Assembly (NCBI GenBank): GCA_017828975.1
Contig: JAGAJN010000018.1
Coordinates: 62,001 to 126,000 of the forward strand
Length of the DNA stretch: 64,000 bases
Direction of reading: 5' to 3'
Source of the DNA: Oscillospiraceae bacterium
Lineage (GTDB): Bacteria > Bacillota > Clostridia > Oscillospirales > Ruminococcaceae
A program made the translations under genes and the position numbers. Below the pieces are notes generated by a model, which saw nothing but the letters and a program-made list of their open reading frames with translations, ran no database searches and was not told the DNA's origin. Position 1 is the stretch's first letter, and the number at the start of each line of letters is the position of its first letter. Below are positions 28,038 to 36,897 of the stretch, piece after piece.

Positions 28038-29774
28038 ATGACGGCTTTCAGAAATATGACCGTATATCTCATACTTCTGGCTGTTATTGCGGTTTCGGGA
28101 ATTTTCCTGACCGAGATAAAGCCAAACAAGGTAAAAAGGATAATTTACGTTTCGGCGGTGTTTTTAAGCCTTATTCTGCTTTCGGCGTTCCGCTACGGCA
28201 TTGGTAACGACTATTTTTCGTATATCAATGTATTTCAGATGATAAATGAGATAAACACCCCTCACCCAACTATGGGGGAAATAAGCTATGAGCCGCTTTT
28301 CACGCTGCTGACACGGTTTATAGGACTGTTTACGCAGAATACCGAGGTCTATACGGCGATATACTCAATATGTGCCCTCGTTCCGGCGGGGCTTGCCGTG
28401 TATCTGTACAGCAAAAGACCCATGGTATCCTGCTTTACCTATGTCTGCTTTGCGTTTTTCTATATGACCATGAATTTCACCCGACAGGCGATAGCAGTTT
28501 CGATAATCCTGCTGGGCTGGAAATTCCTGCGGGACAGAAAGCTGATACCTGCAATGCTGATAATAATTGCGGCTGCGGGCTTCCACTATTCCGCCCTGCT
28601 TATGGTGCCCATATATTTCCTGTCCGCCTTAAAGCCCCGTCCCCTGCTTATCGGGATAGAAGCGGCGGCGGCTGCGGCAGCATTTATCTTTTCGGACAAG
28701 CTTATCGTGCTTGCGGCAAAGCTTCTGGGCGGAAAATACGAGGACTATATCTCATCAAGCTTCATTCTGGAGGGACTTTCACCCGTTTATGTTATTCTGC
28801 CCGTGCTGATATTTGCAGCTGTTTACGGGACATATCTGGTAAAGGACAAGCATGACGGCACGGATACCGAGGATAATGTTTTTGCAAACCTGATGTTCTA
28901 TCAGGCGGTCATCTGGATATTTATGACAAAGCACAGCATTATGGAAAGGCTTTCCTACTATCCGTTTGTATTCTCCGTGCTTGCCCTGCCCGCCGCAGCG
29001 CAGTATATCGAAAGCCTTATCTCCGACAGAAAGGGTCTGGACGAGATAAACCGCAAAATGTCGGAAACGGAGGAGCTGACCGTCGAGTGGCTGGACCTTA
29101 TGCGCAGCTCGGTCAAACAGAAGCATAAAATGAGAAGGGGCAAGGCTGCTTACTCTCTTTTGGTCATAGCCATATGCGGAGTTTCCCTATGGTATAACAG
29201 CTACATCGGCAGCGCAGGTCTTTTCGGCGCACACGGCGTTTTCCCCTATCAGACCAATATCCTGTCCGTCCGTGAAAAGGGCATGGAGATGCTGTCACCT
29301 ATCCAGCGGGACAGAATGCTTTCCGCCGTTGACAGCACCATTGATTTTCTCCTTCTGGCGGCTGATGATGATTACACCGTCGTCGTGTCCACCAAGGGCG
29401 AATATACAAGATTTCTGGACAACACCTTCCTGCGGGCATACCGTCTGAGAGGCTTTGAAGGGAGCTTCCCCGAACACAGGACAGGCACGGCAGTCATAGC
29501 TGTTTCGGAAGTATGCGGAGAACCCGCTCTTTACGAACGATACAGCGGCGGCGAATTCTCCGCACAATTTAATATGGATTACGGCAAAATTGAGATAACC
29601 TCCTCCTCCCGCAAAAACGGAAAATCCTCCATTATGGTCTGCGGAAAGGAATATTCCTCCAATGAGGAGGGGATAAACATCGCCGTTATCCGCACAGAAA
29701 CGGGTGAGGTCGTAGATGCGGTAAACATTGCCTCCAACATAAATCCGCATATAAAAAGCCATCTTACCGAATAA
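28038..29774 (+). CDS. EpsG-family polysaccharide polymerase-like membrane protein
   Basis: 578 residues, start ATG 28038 with GGAGG 5 nt upstream. About ten N-terminal membrane helices; the EpsG hallmark is FRYGIGNDYFSYINVF near residue 52, plus MNFTRQAIAVSI. EpsG proteins are thought to polymerise or export exopolysaccharide repeats. After a last helix near 380 a soluble domain of about 170 residues follows, longer than in simple EpsG proteins and not recognised. A sugar transferase gene at 32.3 kb may belong to the same pathway. Confidence 0.85.
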   Translation: MTAFRNMTVYLILLAVIAVSGIFLTEIKPNKVKRIIYVSAVFLSLILLSAFRYGIGNDYFSYINVFQMINEINTPHPTMGEISYEPLFTLLTRFIGLFTQNTEVYTAIYSICALVPAGLAVYLYSKRPMVSCFTYVCFAFFYMTMNFTRQAIAVSIILLGWKFLRDRKLIPAMLIIIAAAGFHYSALLMVPIYFLSALKPRPLLIGIEAAAAAAAFIFSDKLIVLAAKLLGGKYEDYISSSFILEGLSPVYVILPVLIFAAVYGTYLVKDKHDGTDTEDNVFANLMFYQAVIWIFMTKHSIMERLSYYPFVFSVLALPAAAQYIESLISDRKGLDEINRKMSETEELTVEWLDLMRSSVKQKHKMRRGKAAYSLLVIAICGVSLWYNSYIGSAGLFGAHGVFPYQTNILSVREKGMEMLSPIQRDRMLSAVDSTIDFLLLAADDDYTVVVSTKGEYTRFLDNTFLRAYRLRGFEGSFPEHRTGTAVIAVSEVCGEPALYERYSGGEFSAQFNMDYGKIEITSSSRKNGKSSIMVCGKEYSSNEEGINIAVIRTETGEVVDAVNIASNINPHIKSHLTE

Positions 29775-29798
29775 AATCCCCGAAAGGAAAGAAAGAAA

Positions 29799-31094
29799 AT
29801 GGAAACAATCGAAAAAAAATCCGAAACGCAGCCCGACAGCTCGGAGCTTTCAATGAAATCGCTGCTGCCCGGCTTTCTCCGCTGGACTATCATTGCCATC
29901 GCAGTGGGACTGGTGGTCGGCGGCGTCGCCACAGCCTTTGACAAGGCAGTCGAATGGGCAACAGAATTCCGTCAGACCCACGATCTTATCATACTTCTCC
30001 TGCCAATTGCAGGAGTTATTATCGCAAAATCGTACAGCCTTTTTGGAATGGACAAGGACAAGGGCACAAACTCCGTGCTGATCTCCGTCAGAAGCGGCAA
30101 GCGGCTCTCTATCAAAATGATGCTGCTGATATTCTTCTCCACCGTCCTGACCCATCTATGCGGAGGTTCCAGCGGACGTGAGGGCGCAGCCTTGCAGATA
30201 GGCGGAAGTACGGCGGTATTCATCAGCCGTCCCCTGAAAATAAATTCCAGAGAACGTCCCATTATCACAATGTGCGGCATGAGCGCAGGATTTGCGGCAC
30301 TTTTCGGCACACCTATCGCAGCGGCGGTTTTCGCTATGGAGGTCACCACGGTGGGTAGCTTTCACTATTCGGCACTTGTCCCCTGCGTTATTTCGGCGAT
30401 AGTCGGCTCGGCGGTGTCACACAGCTTCGGCGTTCATGCGGCGCATTTTGATGTTTTCGGAATTCTGCCCATATCGGGAGCAGCGGTCACAGAAATACTG
30501 TTTGCCGTGGGAATTGCCGTGCTTTCGGCGTTTATCAGCATACTTTTCTGCAAGACCATGCACACGGCACACGACCTCTACAAGAAATACATACCAAATG
30601 CCATGCTTCGGGGCTTTGTGGGCGGCGTTATCGTCTGCGCACTGACCTTTCTGTTGCAGACCCGTGACTATAACGGTGCGGGAATGGACGTTATCACCGC
30701 AGCCTTCGGCGGAAATGTCAGATATGAAGCGTTTCTTCTGAAAATTCTCTTCACAGCCCTGACCTTGGGCGCAGGCTTCAAGGGCGGCGAGATCGTCCCC
30801 ACAATGTTCATCGGAGCAACGGCGGGAGCGGCGCTGTCCACCTTTATAAGCGGCATAACACCGTCCTTCGGTGCGGCGATCGGGCTGACAGCTATGTTCT
30901 GCGGAGTTACCAACTGCCCTATCACCACCATAATACTGGCAGTGGAGCTGTTTGGAGCAGACGGACTGCCATATTTTGCCATTGCAGCAGCAGTCAGCTA
31001 TCTGCTTTCGGGATATGACGGGCTTTACGGAAGTCAGCAGATACTTTTTTCAAAGCTTCGTCCCGTAGAAATCAAAAAGATGACCGGAAAGTAG
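29799..31094 (+). CDS. ClC-family chloride channel/transporter
   Basis: 431 residues, no C-terminal CBS domains. ClC signatures: CGGSSGREGAALQIGG with the gating glutamate of GREGA, GTPIAAAVFAME, and GFKGGEIVPTMFIGATAGA. In bacteria most members are H+/Cl- antiporters; some are fluoride exporters, and I see no fluoride riboswitch. Start has AAAGGAAAG upstream. Follows the EpsG-like gene by 24 bp. Confidence 0.93.
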   Translation: METIEKKSETQPDSSELSMKSLLPGFLRWTIIAIAVGLVVGGVATAFDKAVEWATEFRQTHDLIILLLPIAGVIIAKSYSLFGMDKDKGTNSVLISVRSGKRLSIKMMLLIFFSTVLTHLCGGSSGREGAALQIGGSTAVFISRPLKINSRERPIITMCGMSAGFAALFGTPIAAAVFAMEVTTVGSFHYSALVPCVISAIVGSAVSHSFGVHAAHFDVFGILPISGAAVTEILFAVGIAVLSAFISILFCKTMHTAHDLYKKYIPNAMLRGFVGGVIVCALTFLLQTRDYNGAGMDVITAAFGGNVRYEAFLLKILFTALTLGAGFKGGEIVPTMFIGATAGAALSTFISGITPSFGAAIGLTAMFCGVTNCPITTIILAVELFGADGLPYFAIAAAVSYLLSGYDGLYGSQQILFSKLRPVEIKKMTGK

Positions 31095-31123
31095 TTGACA
31101 TATCGGCGATTTTGTATTACTAT
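31095..31123 (+). promoter_or_regulatory. Promoter of prfB
   Basis: TTGACA (31095-31100) directly after the ClC stop, 17-bp spacer, TACTAT (31118-31123). Confidence 0.8.
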
Positions 31124-31179
31124 ATAAGTAGGTGTGTTCACCGACATATTTGCAAAATGTACTGAAAGGATAATAATAT

Positions 31180-32304
31180 ATGATACTTCTTGACGAACTT
31201 AAAACAGAGCTTGTGGGCTACCGCAAGGAAATGAAGGAGCTTTACGACGTCCTTGACATCGAAAGAGCCAAGGAAAGAGTGGAGGAGCTTCACAATAAAT
31301 CCTCCGAGCCGAATTTCTGGGACGACCCCGAGAATTCCCAGAAGGTCATGCAGGAGCTTAAAGGCTATGAGTCAAAAATCGAAAACTACAAAAAGCTAAA
31401 CGGTCTGCTGGAGGACACTATCACCATGATAGAAATGTGCCTTGAAGAGGACGACACCTCCGAGGCAGAATCCCTGAACGCCGAAGCAGACGAGTTCAAG
31501 CGTCAGCTGGAGGCTGCAAAGCTTACCACCCTGCTTACGGGCGAATATGACAAGAACAACGCTATTCTCACCTTCCACGCAGGCGCAGGCGGCACCGAGG
31601 CTCAGGACTGGGCAGAGATGCTTTTCAGAATGTACAACAAGTGGGCTGAGTCCCACGGCTTCAAGGCTACCACCCTTGACTATCTGGACGGCGATGAAGC
31701 GGGCATGAAGTCCGCATCTATCCTTATCGAGGGCGAGAATGCTTACGGCTTCCTGAAATCAGAGTCGGGCGTTCACCGTCTGGTAAGAATCTCCCCCTTT
31801 GACAGCTCGGGACGTAGACACACCTCCTTCTCATCTCTGGAAGTAATGCCCGAAATGGACGACAGCGTTACTGTTGATATTCGTCCCGAGGACATTAAGA
31901 TGGACGTTTTCCGTTCCAGCGGCGCAGGCGGTCAGCACATCAACAAGACATCGTCCGCAGTACGTCTTACCCATATCCCCACAGGAATAGTCACCTCCTG
32001 TCAGACACAGAGAAGCCAGTTTCAGAACAGAGATTACGCCATGAAAATGCTGGTCGCAAAGCTGATGGAGATCAAGGAAAGAGAGCATCTTGACAAGATC
32101 GAAGATATAAAGGGAGTTCAGAAGGAAATCGCATGGGGCTCGCAGATACGTTCCTACGTATTTATGCCCTACACTCTTGTTAAGGACCACCGCACAGGCT
32201 TTGAAAACGGAAACGTTCAGGCTGTCATGGACGGCGATCTGGACGGATTCATCAACGCCTACTTAAAGGCGCTGTCCCACGGAACTCTCGAAAAAACTGA
32301 ATAA
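31180..32304 (+). CDS. prfB: Peptide chain release factor 2, without programmed frameshift
   Basis: 374 residues in one frame. RF2 ends translation at UGA and UAA. The SPF tripeptide (ISPFDSSG) reads the stop codon and GGQ (SSGAGGQHINKT) triggers hydrolysis. In many bacteria prfB carries CTTTGAC at codons 25-26 and needs a +1 shift. Here codons 25-26 are CTT GAC (31252-31257) with the extra T absent, so the autoregulatory stop is lost. The sugar transferase gene starts 14 bp downstream. Confidence 0.97.
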   Translation: MILLDELKTELVGYRKEMKELYDVLDIERAKERVEELHNKSSEPNFWDDPENSQKVMQELKGYESKIENYKKLNGLLEDTITMIEMCLEEDDTSEAESLNAEADEFKRQLEAAKLTTLLTGEYDKNNAILTFHAGAGGTEAQDWAEMLFRMYNKWAESHGFKATTLDYLDGDEAGMKSASILIEGENAYGFLKSESGVHRLVRISPFDSSGRRHTSFSSLEVMPEMDDSVTVDIRPEDIKMDVFRSSGAGGQHINKTSSAVRLTHIPTGIVTSCQTQRSQFQNRDYAMKMLVAKLMEIKEREHLDKIEDIKGVQKEIAWGSQIRSYVFMPYTLVKDHRTGFENGNVQAVMDGDLDGFINAYLKALSHGTLEKTE

Positions 32305-32318
32305 TTAAGGAGTTTTGA

Positions 32319-33713
32319 ATGAATAATGCGGAAAAATTCAAGCGGCTTATAATGTTCATGACCTCGCTTGTTCTTATCTGCGCCCTTACCCTTTGCTATG
32401 TCTTTGTGTGGCTGAAATACTACAATATGAGCAGCCCCATGTTTTCCCAGGGCGTGTTCTATATGAAGGGTCACGTCCTGCTGTACGGCGTTTATGCGCT
32501 GATGTTTATGCTGTTTTCGCGTATCTACAAGGGCTACCGCATAGGCTTTCTGAAGCTGACCGATATTGTGTATTCGCAGTGCCTTTCGCTTGTCTGCGTA
32601 AATGTCATAACCTATTTCCAGATATGCCTTATCGCAAGATTGATGTTCAATCCCGTGCCTATCGTAATTATGACCGTTTTTCAGGCTTTCGTGATATGCG
32701 TCTGGGCATTGCTCAGCAACAAATTGTTCTCAAGGCTGTATCCCCCGAAAAAAATGGTCATAGTCTACGGAAGCCGTCTGGCGGTAAGTCTGGTAGAGAA
32801 AATGTGCGCAAGGGACGACAGGTTCTGTATCTGCCGTTCCATAAAGGCGGACGAGGACTTTGAGGAGATAAAGCGTGTGATCATGGAGTATGAAGCCGTT
32901 ATCATCTGCGATATTCCCGGTCAGCGGAGAAACGACATACTGAAATTCTGCTTTGCCAATTCCAAAAGAACGTACATAACCCCGAAGATCTCCGATATTA
33001 TCATCAGAGGTGCGGAGGATATGAATATGTTCGACACCCCCCTGCTTCTCTGCCGAAACAGTGGTCTGAACGCTGAGCAGGCGGCAATCAAACGACTTAT
33101 GGATATAACCCTTTCGCTGATCGCACTGGTGATTCTTTCGCCGTTTATGCTTATTACTGCGGCGGCTGTCAAGCTGTACGACCGCGGCCCCGTTTTCTAT
33201 ACGCAGGACAGGCTGACGGTCGGCGGACGGATATTCAAGGTCTACAAGTTCCGCAGTATGATAGTCGATGCCGAAAAGAACAGCGGCGCACGCCTTGCAT
33301 CGCAGAATGACGACAGGATAACGCCTATCGGACGGCTTATCAGAAAGATACGCTTTGACGAGCTGCCCCAGCTTATCAACATTTTGAAGGGCGATATGTC
33401 CATAGTTGGTCCCCGCCCCGAGCGTCCCGAGCTGGCAAAGATAAGCGAAGAGAGTATGCCCGAATTCAGCTACCGATTAAAGGTAAAGGCAGGTCTTACG
33501 GGCTATGCGCAGGTCATGGGCAAATATAATACAACGCCCTACGACAAATTAAAGCTTGACCTTGCATATATCGAAAATTATTCGCTGATGCTGGATATCA
33601 AGCTGATACTTATGACCATCAAGATACTTTTTGTCCCCGAAAGCACCGAGGGCGTCAAGGAGGTCAAAACGGAAAATACCGCCGAGAAAGAAAAAGAGTC
33701 GGCAAACAAATAA
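32319..33713 (+). CDS. Polyprenyl-phosphate sugar phosphotransferase
   Basis: 464 residues, SD AAGGAG upstream. Four N-terminal membrane helices, a Rossmann-like middle domain (about 150-245), a re-entrant/membrane helix (about 258-285), and the C-terminal bacterial sugar transferase domain: KVYKFRSM, IRFDELPQLINILKGDMS, VGPRPERPEL, GLTGYAQVMG. WbaP/EpsL/CpsE-type enzymes start exopolysaccharide or capsule synthesis by moving a sugar-1-phosphate to undecaprenyl phosphate. The acidic/basic tail (VKTENTAEKEKESANK) is extra. It may work with the EpsG-like protein. Confidence 0.93.
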   Translation: MNNAEKFKRLIMFMTSLVLICALTLCYVFVWLKYYNMSSPMFSQGVFYMKGHVLLYGVYALMFMLFSRIYKGYRIGFLKLTDIVYSQCLSLVCVNVITYFQICLIARLMFNPVPIVIMTVFQAFVICVWALLSNKLFSRLYPPKKMVIVYGSRLAVSLVEKMCARDDRFCICRSIKADEDFEEIKRVIMEYEAVIICDIPGQRRNDILKFCFANSKRTYITPKISDIIIRGAEDMNMFDTPLLLCRNSGLNAEQAAIKRLMDITLSLIALVILSPFMLITAAAVKLYDRGPVFYTQDRLTVGGRIFKVYKFRSMIVDAEKNSGARLASQNDDRITPIGRLIRKIRFDELPQLINILKGDMSIVGPRPERPELAKISEESMPEFSYRLKVKAGLTGYAQVMGKYNTTPYDKLKLDLAYIENYSLMLDIKLILMTIKILFVPESTEGVKEVKTENTAEKEKESANK

Positions 33714-33728
33714 TTTTTCAAAAAACAC

Positions 33729-33757
33729 TTGACAAGCAAGAAAAAGTGTGATATAAT
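33729..33757 (+). promoter_or_regulatory. Promoter of rplJL
   Basis: TTGACA (33729-33734), 17-bp spacer, TATAAT (33752-33757). Confidence 0.9.
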
Positions 33758-33763
33758 AATTTA

Positions 33764-33897
33764 CGTTGTTTAGCAACAGCTATCGTGTTCTAAAGACAGC
33801 AGGTGGCGCAAGCCGTAAATCCTGCCGAGGAAAAGGATCGCTTAAGTATATCTGTACTTTGCCCTTTTCCGTTTTCGGGAAAGGTTTTCTTTTTTTT
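33764..33897 (+). promoter_or_regulatory. Ribosomal protein L10 leader with terminator
   Basis: Contains the conserved L10-binding motif TAAAGACAGCAGGTGGC...CCTGCCGAGG (33791-33830) and a terminator hairpin (33862-33871 with 33876-33884) followed by a long T run. Excess L10(L12)4 binds the leader and lowers rplJL expression. Confidence 0.9.
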
Positions 33898-33959
33898 GAA
33901 TCCGAATAGCAAATTGTTCTGAACAAAAGTTTAAAACAATTTCGGAGGTGAATTTCACT

Positions 33960-34478
33960 ATGCCAAGCGCAAAGGTTCTCGAATCCAAGAAAGCAAGAGT
34001 TGAGGCTCTTACCGAACATCTCAAGTCTGCTGCTGCAGGCGTTATCGTTGACTATAAGGGTATCACCGTTGAGGACGACACCAAGCTCAGAAAAGCTCTG
34101 AGAGAGGCAGGAGTTACCTACTTCGTAGAAAAGAACTCCATGCTCCGTTTCGCTCTTCACAACATCGGTATCGAAGGTCTTGACGATGTTCTCGAGGGTA
34201 CAACTGCTATCGCTATTTCCAACGATGACCAGACTGCTCCCGCAAGAATCCTGGGCGAATACATCAGCAATGCTGACGAAAAGTCCACATTCGCTATGAA
34301 GGCAGGCTTCATCGGTACTGAGCTTTACGATGCAAAGGGCGTTACCGCTCTGTCCAAGATCCCTTCCAAGGAAGTTCTTCTTGCTCAGCTGCTCGGCTCC
34401 CTGCAGAGTCCTCTCCAGAGTTTTGCTGCTACCATTCAGGCACTCGCAGACAAGAAGGCAGAGGAAGAAACTGCTTGA
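33960..34478 (+). CDS. rplJ: 50S ribosomal protein L10
   Basis: 172 residues; start ATG 33960 with GGAGGTG 9 nt upstream. Forms the base of the L12 stalk. Typical start PSAKVLESKKARVEALTEHL, then GVIVDYKGITVEDDTKLRKALREAG and VEKNSMLRFAL. C-terminal helix (about 135-172) binds L7/L12 dimers. Controlled by the L10 leader. Confidence 0.97.
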   Translation: MPSAKVLESKKARVEALTEHLKSAAAGVIVDYKGITVEDDTKLRKALREAGVTYFVEKNSMLRFALHNIGIEGLDDVLEGTTAIAISNDDQTAPARILGEYISNADEKSTFAMKAGFIGTELYDAKGVTALSKIPSKEVLLAQLLGSLQSPLQSFAATIQALADKKAEEETA

Positions 34479-34570
34479 TCGCAGTAACAAATGTATCTGC
34501 GGCGTAATTCCGCAGAAAATCAAATGCGCATAAAACGGCGCAACTATAAAATATAAAGGAGATTATTATT

Positions 34571-34939
34571 ATGGCATCCGAGAAAATTACTCAGATCTTA
34601 GATCTTATCGATTCCCTTACAATCATTGAACTGAACGAGCTCGTTGAAGGCGTTCAGGAGAAGTACGGCGTTTCTGCTGTTGTAGCTGCTGCTCCCGCTG
34701 CTGCAGGTGCTCCCGCTGCTGCTGAAAAGACCGAGTTTGACGTTGTTCTCGCATCCTTCGGTGACAAGAAGATGGACGTTATCAAGGCTGTTAAGGAAGC
34801 TACCGGTCTTTCCCTTAAGGAAGCTAAGGAGCTGGTTGAGGCTGCTCCTAAGGCTATCAAGGAAGGCGCTTCTAAGACTGACGCTGAGGAGCTCAAGTCT
34901 AAGCTCGAGGCTGCAGGCGCTACTGTTGAGCTCAAGTAA
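34571..34939 (+). CDS. rplL: 50S ribosomal protein L7/L12
   Basis: 122 residues, full length. N-terminal dimerisation helices, an Ala-rich hinge (about 36-52) and the C-terminal factor-binding domain with [24 protein letters not shown]. The 92-bp gap after rplJ holds a small hairpin (34497-34502 with 34510-34515) that may help give the higher L12 dose through stability or processing. Confidence 0.97.
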   Translation: MASEKITQILDLIDSLTIIELNELVEGVQEKYGVSAVVAAAPAAAGAPAAAEKTEFDVVLASFGDKKMDVIKAVKEATGLSLKEAKELVEAAPKAIKEGASKTDAEELKSKLEAAGATVELK

Positions 34940-34968
34940 TTTTTGCTTAACATAAAATAGCTTTCAGG

Positions 34969-34997
34969 CGGACGAGGATTTTTCCTCGTCCGTTTTT
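34969..34997 (+). terminator. Terminator of rplJL
   Basis: 10-bp stem (34969-34978 with 34983-34992) followed by TTTTT. Confidence 0.9.
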
Positions 34998-35070
34998 ATT
35001 TGGGAAATACCAAACTGTCGATATTTGCCGAAATAAGCTTTCATAATCATTTCAGCCTATTTTCGCATAA

Positions 35071-35098
35071 TTTACACAAAAGCGGGGTATTATATAAA
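35071..35098 (+). promoter_or_regulatory. Promoter of candidate small RNA
   Basis: TTTACA (35071-35076), 16-bp spacer, TATAAA (35093-35098). Confidence 0.55.
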
Positions 35099-35103
35099 TG
35101 TAC

Positions 35104-35300
35104 CAAAGGAAGGTACAACCTCCACCTTATACTAATTTTTCTTGCTTTTATAAGCATGGTCTGTTTTACCCCGACAGACCCACTTCCCTTATAAAAGTTG
35201 GCGGAGAATACTTACCCCTATATTTTCCGTCAGACCAATCCCCCATCATATTTTTACCTCAGCCGCCGCAGCTACCCCCTGCGGCGGTTGTTGTTTTTGC
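35104..35300 (+). ncRNA. Candidate small RNA with repeated TACCCC apical loops
   Basis: About 195 nt between a promoter and a strong terminator, with no convincing coding frame. Hairpin A: 35158-35164 with 35174-35180, loop TTTACCCCG. Hairpin B: 35202-35210 with 35221-35229 (one G-U), loop CTTACCCCTA. Terminator hairpin: 35263-35271 with 35279-35287, loop CTACCCC, followed by a T-rich tail. Further C-rich single strands are CAATCCCCC near 35236 and CCTCCACC near 35120. Repeated C-rich loops resemble sRNAs that pair with G-rich ribosome sites. No known family recognised. Confidence 0.55.
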
Positions 35301-35302
35301 GT

Positions 35303-35337
35303 AAAAAATCCCTCCCTGCCGATATGACAGAGAGGGA
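35303..35337 (-). terminator. Terminator of the AspT-like transporter gene
   Basis: Minus-strand stem (35337-35328 with 35318-35309) and six T (35308-35303). Confidence 0.85.
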
Positions 35338-35358
35338 CAAACTATTTCGTTGATTATA

Positions 35359-36693
35359 TCACATCATATTGACAACAGCCAGCGCATCTGGGAACCACAC
35401 GATAACAAACTGCGAAACCAGAACAACAGCAATCAGAGCGATAGGATAAGCAGCCGCATATGCGGAAGCAACATCGTCTGTCTTTGCAACGTTGATAAGC
35501 GTTCCCAGGGCGGGTGTGGAAGTCATACCGCCTGTGATACCGCCAAGGTTGTTGAACAGAGGCAGCTTGATGATGAACTTTGCAATGATAAATCCAACTA
35601 TCATAGGAATAGTTGTCATCAGCACGCCGTAGAGGAAGTATTCCGGCTGGAAGTACTGAACGAAGCTTGCACCGCCGGGGATACCTGCGCCGATAAGGAA
35701 TGCCATCAGACCGAATTCACGGAAAATTTCCAGCATTCTCTTTTCGGGACGCATATTGAGCGCGCCGAAGTGTCCGAAATGAGCAACCACAAGGGAAGCC
35801 AGCAGACAGCCGCCTGTTGTTCCCAAAGAGAAGGTGGAGCTGCCCATAGGGATCTTGATACCGCCCAGAATCATACCGAGAACTACTGCAATAGCAAAAG
35901 CAGCCAGTCCGAAGCCGTCAATGTCAAACAGCTTCTTGCCGTCGTTCTTAGATGCACCTGTGTCAACGGAGGAGATCTTCTTTCTCTCCTCCTCAACGTT
36001 AGCCTTGAGGATCTTCGGGATAAGCTGAACGAACAGAACAACGCCCACAACGCCGAAGAGGTAAGCAATACCGTGTCCAACTGTAACAATGTCCTCAAAC
36101 TTGGAAATTGCCATCTTTGAAGCTTCTTCTGCGGTGATTCCGCTTGCAGCCGCATAGTCGATAATTGCCTGAGAGGAAGGACCGTAAACGGTGCTGAGTG
36201 TGTCCTTTGCAGCGGAGAATGCGGGAGTAGATGTAAGCGCACCGGAGAGGATTCCGACAGCCATAGCAGTTCCGCAGCCGAATATCTTAATGCAGGCAAC
36301 AGTTGTAACGCCGCCCAGCAGAATGATTATGAGGGACAGCAGAGCGTAGGACTTGAAATTCTTCTTAAGGCTTGTGAAGAAGTTAGGTCCTGCGATAAAT
36401 CCAACCGATGTAACGAACATAATAAGACCGAGATTTTCGATGATCTTAAGATAGTTTTTCGGGAATGAGCTTGTTGTTCCTGCGATCTGAGTGAAGATCT
36501 CACCTGTTTCAGCGTTATTCTTGAAGAGAAATGCGCCTATCAGCAGAGCAACAATGAAAACGCCCGCCGTACCCAGCGATACGCCCTTGATAGTAACACG
36601 TCCGAGCAGATAGCCCAGTCCTGCCACAAGGAAAACTATCATCATCAGGAAAGCAAGGCCTTTGATGGACAGTATTCCGCCAAACAAAACCAT
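35359..36693 (-). CDS. AspT/YidE-type (AAE family) transporter, possible succinate exporter
   Basis: 444 residues, SD GGAGG 9 nt upstream. Two AspT/YidE/YbjL duplication domains: first with LGLIMFVTSVGFIAGPNFF and GILSGALTSTPAF, second with EFGLMAFLIGAGIPGG and GGMTSTPALGTL followed by YAAAYPIALI. The central RCK/TrkA-C domains found in many AAE members are absent, so it is shorter than the usual 530-560 residues. Known relatives exchange aspartate/alanine (AspT) or export succinate (SucE). Placed after fumarate reductase and fumarase genes, export of succinate or another dicarboxylate is a good inference. It seems to have its own promoter. Confidence 0.85.
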   Translation of the reverse strand: MVLFGGILSIKGLAFLMMIVFLVAGLGYLLGRVTIKGVSLGTAGVFIVALLIGAFLFKNNAETGEIFTQIAGTTSSFPKNYLKIIENLGLIMFVTSVGFIAGPNFFTSLKKNFKSYALLSLIIILLGGVTTVACIKIFGCGTAMAVGILSGALTSTPAFSAAKDTLSTVYGPSSQAIIDYAAASGITAEEASKMAISKFEDIVTVGHGIAYLFGVVGVVLFVQLIPKILKANVEEERKKISSVDTGASKNDGKKLFDIDGFGLAAFAIAVVLGMILGGIKIPMGSSTFSLGTTGGCLLASLVVAHFGHFGALNMRPEKRMLEIFREFGLMAFLIGAGIPGGASFVQYFQPEYFLYGVLMTTIPMIVGFIIAKFIIKLPLFNNLGGITGGMTSTPALGTLINVAKTDDVASAYAAAYPIALIAVVLVSQFVIVWFPDALAVVNMM

Positions 36694-36791
36694 ATTGATA
36701 AACCTCCAAATATTTTTCTTCGGGACATTCCGATCAGCCCACTATCCCAAACAGGATAATGAATTGAGCGGAATACCCCTTTTGCACATCA

Positions 36792-36840
36792 CAACCCCCC
36801 GCAACAATGCAGGGGGTTGAAATCTGCCATAAAGATTATA
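36792..36840 (-). promoter_or_regulatory. Promoter and leader hairpin of the AspT-like transporter
   Basis: Minus strand TATAAT (36840-36835) with only a weak -35 (TGTTAA, 17 bp upstream). The leader of about 135 nt contains a hairpin with 8 pairs (36819-36812 with 36799-36792) and no T run. 36694-36897 holds no gene. Confidence 0.5.
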
Positions 36841-36897
36841 CTACAAAATTTAACCGATTAACAGTAGCAATTCAGAAAATTAACAGTTATTTTACCA

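Noticed and set aside
35098-35304. 68-codon frame overlapping the candidate sRNA
   Set aside because: No ribosome site, low-complexity Pro-rich product, and its end runs through the terminator hairpin.
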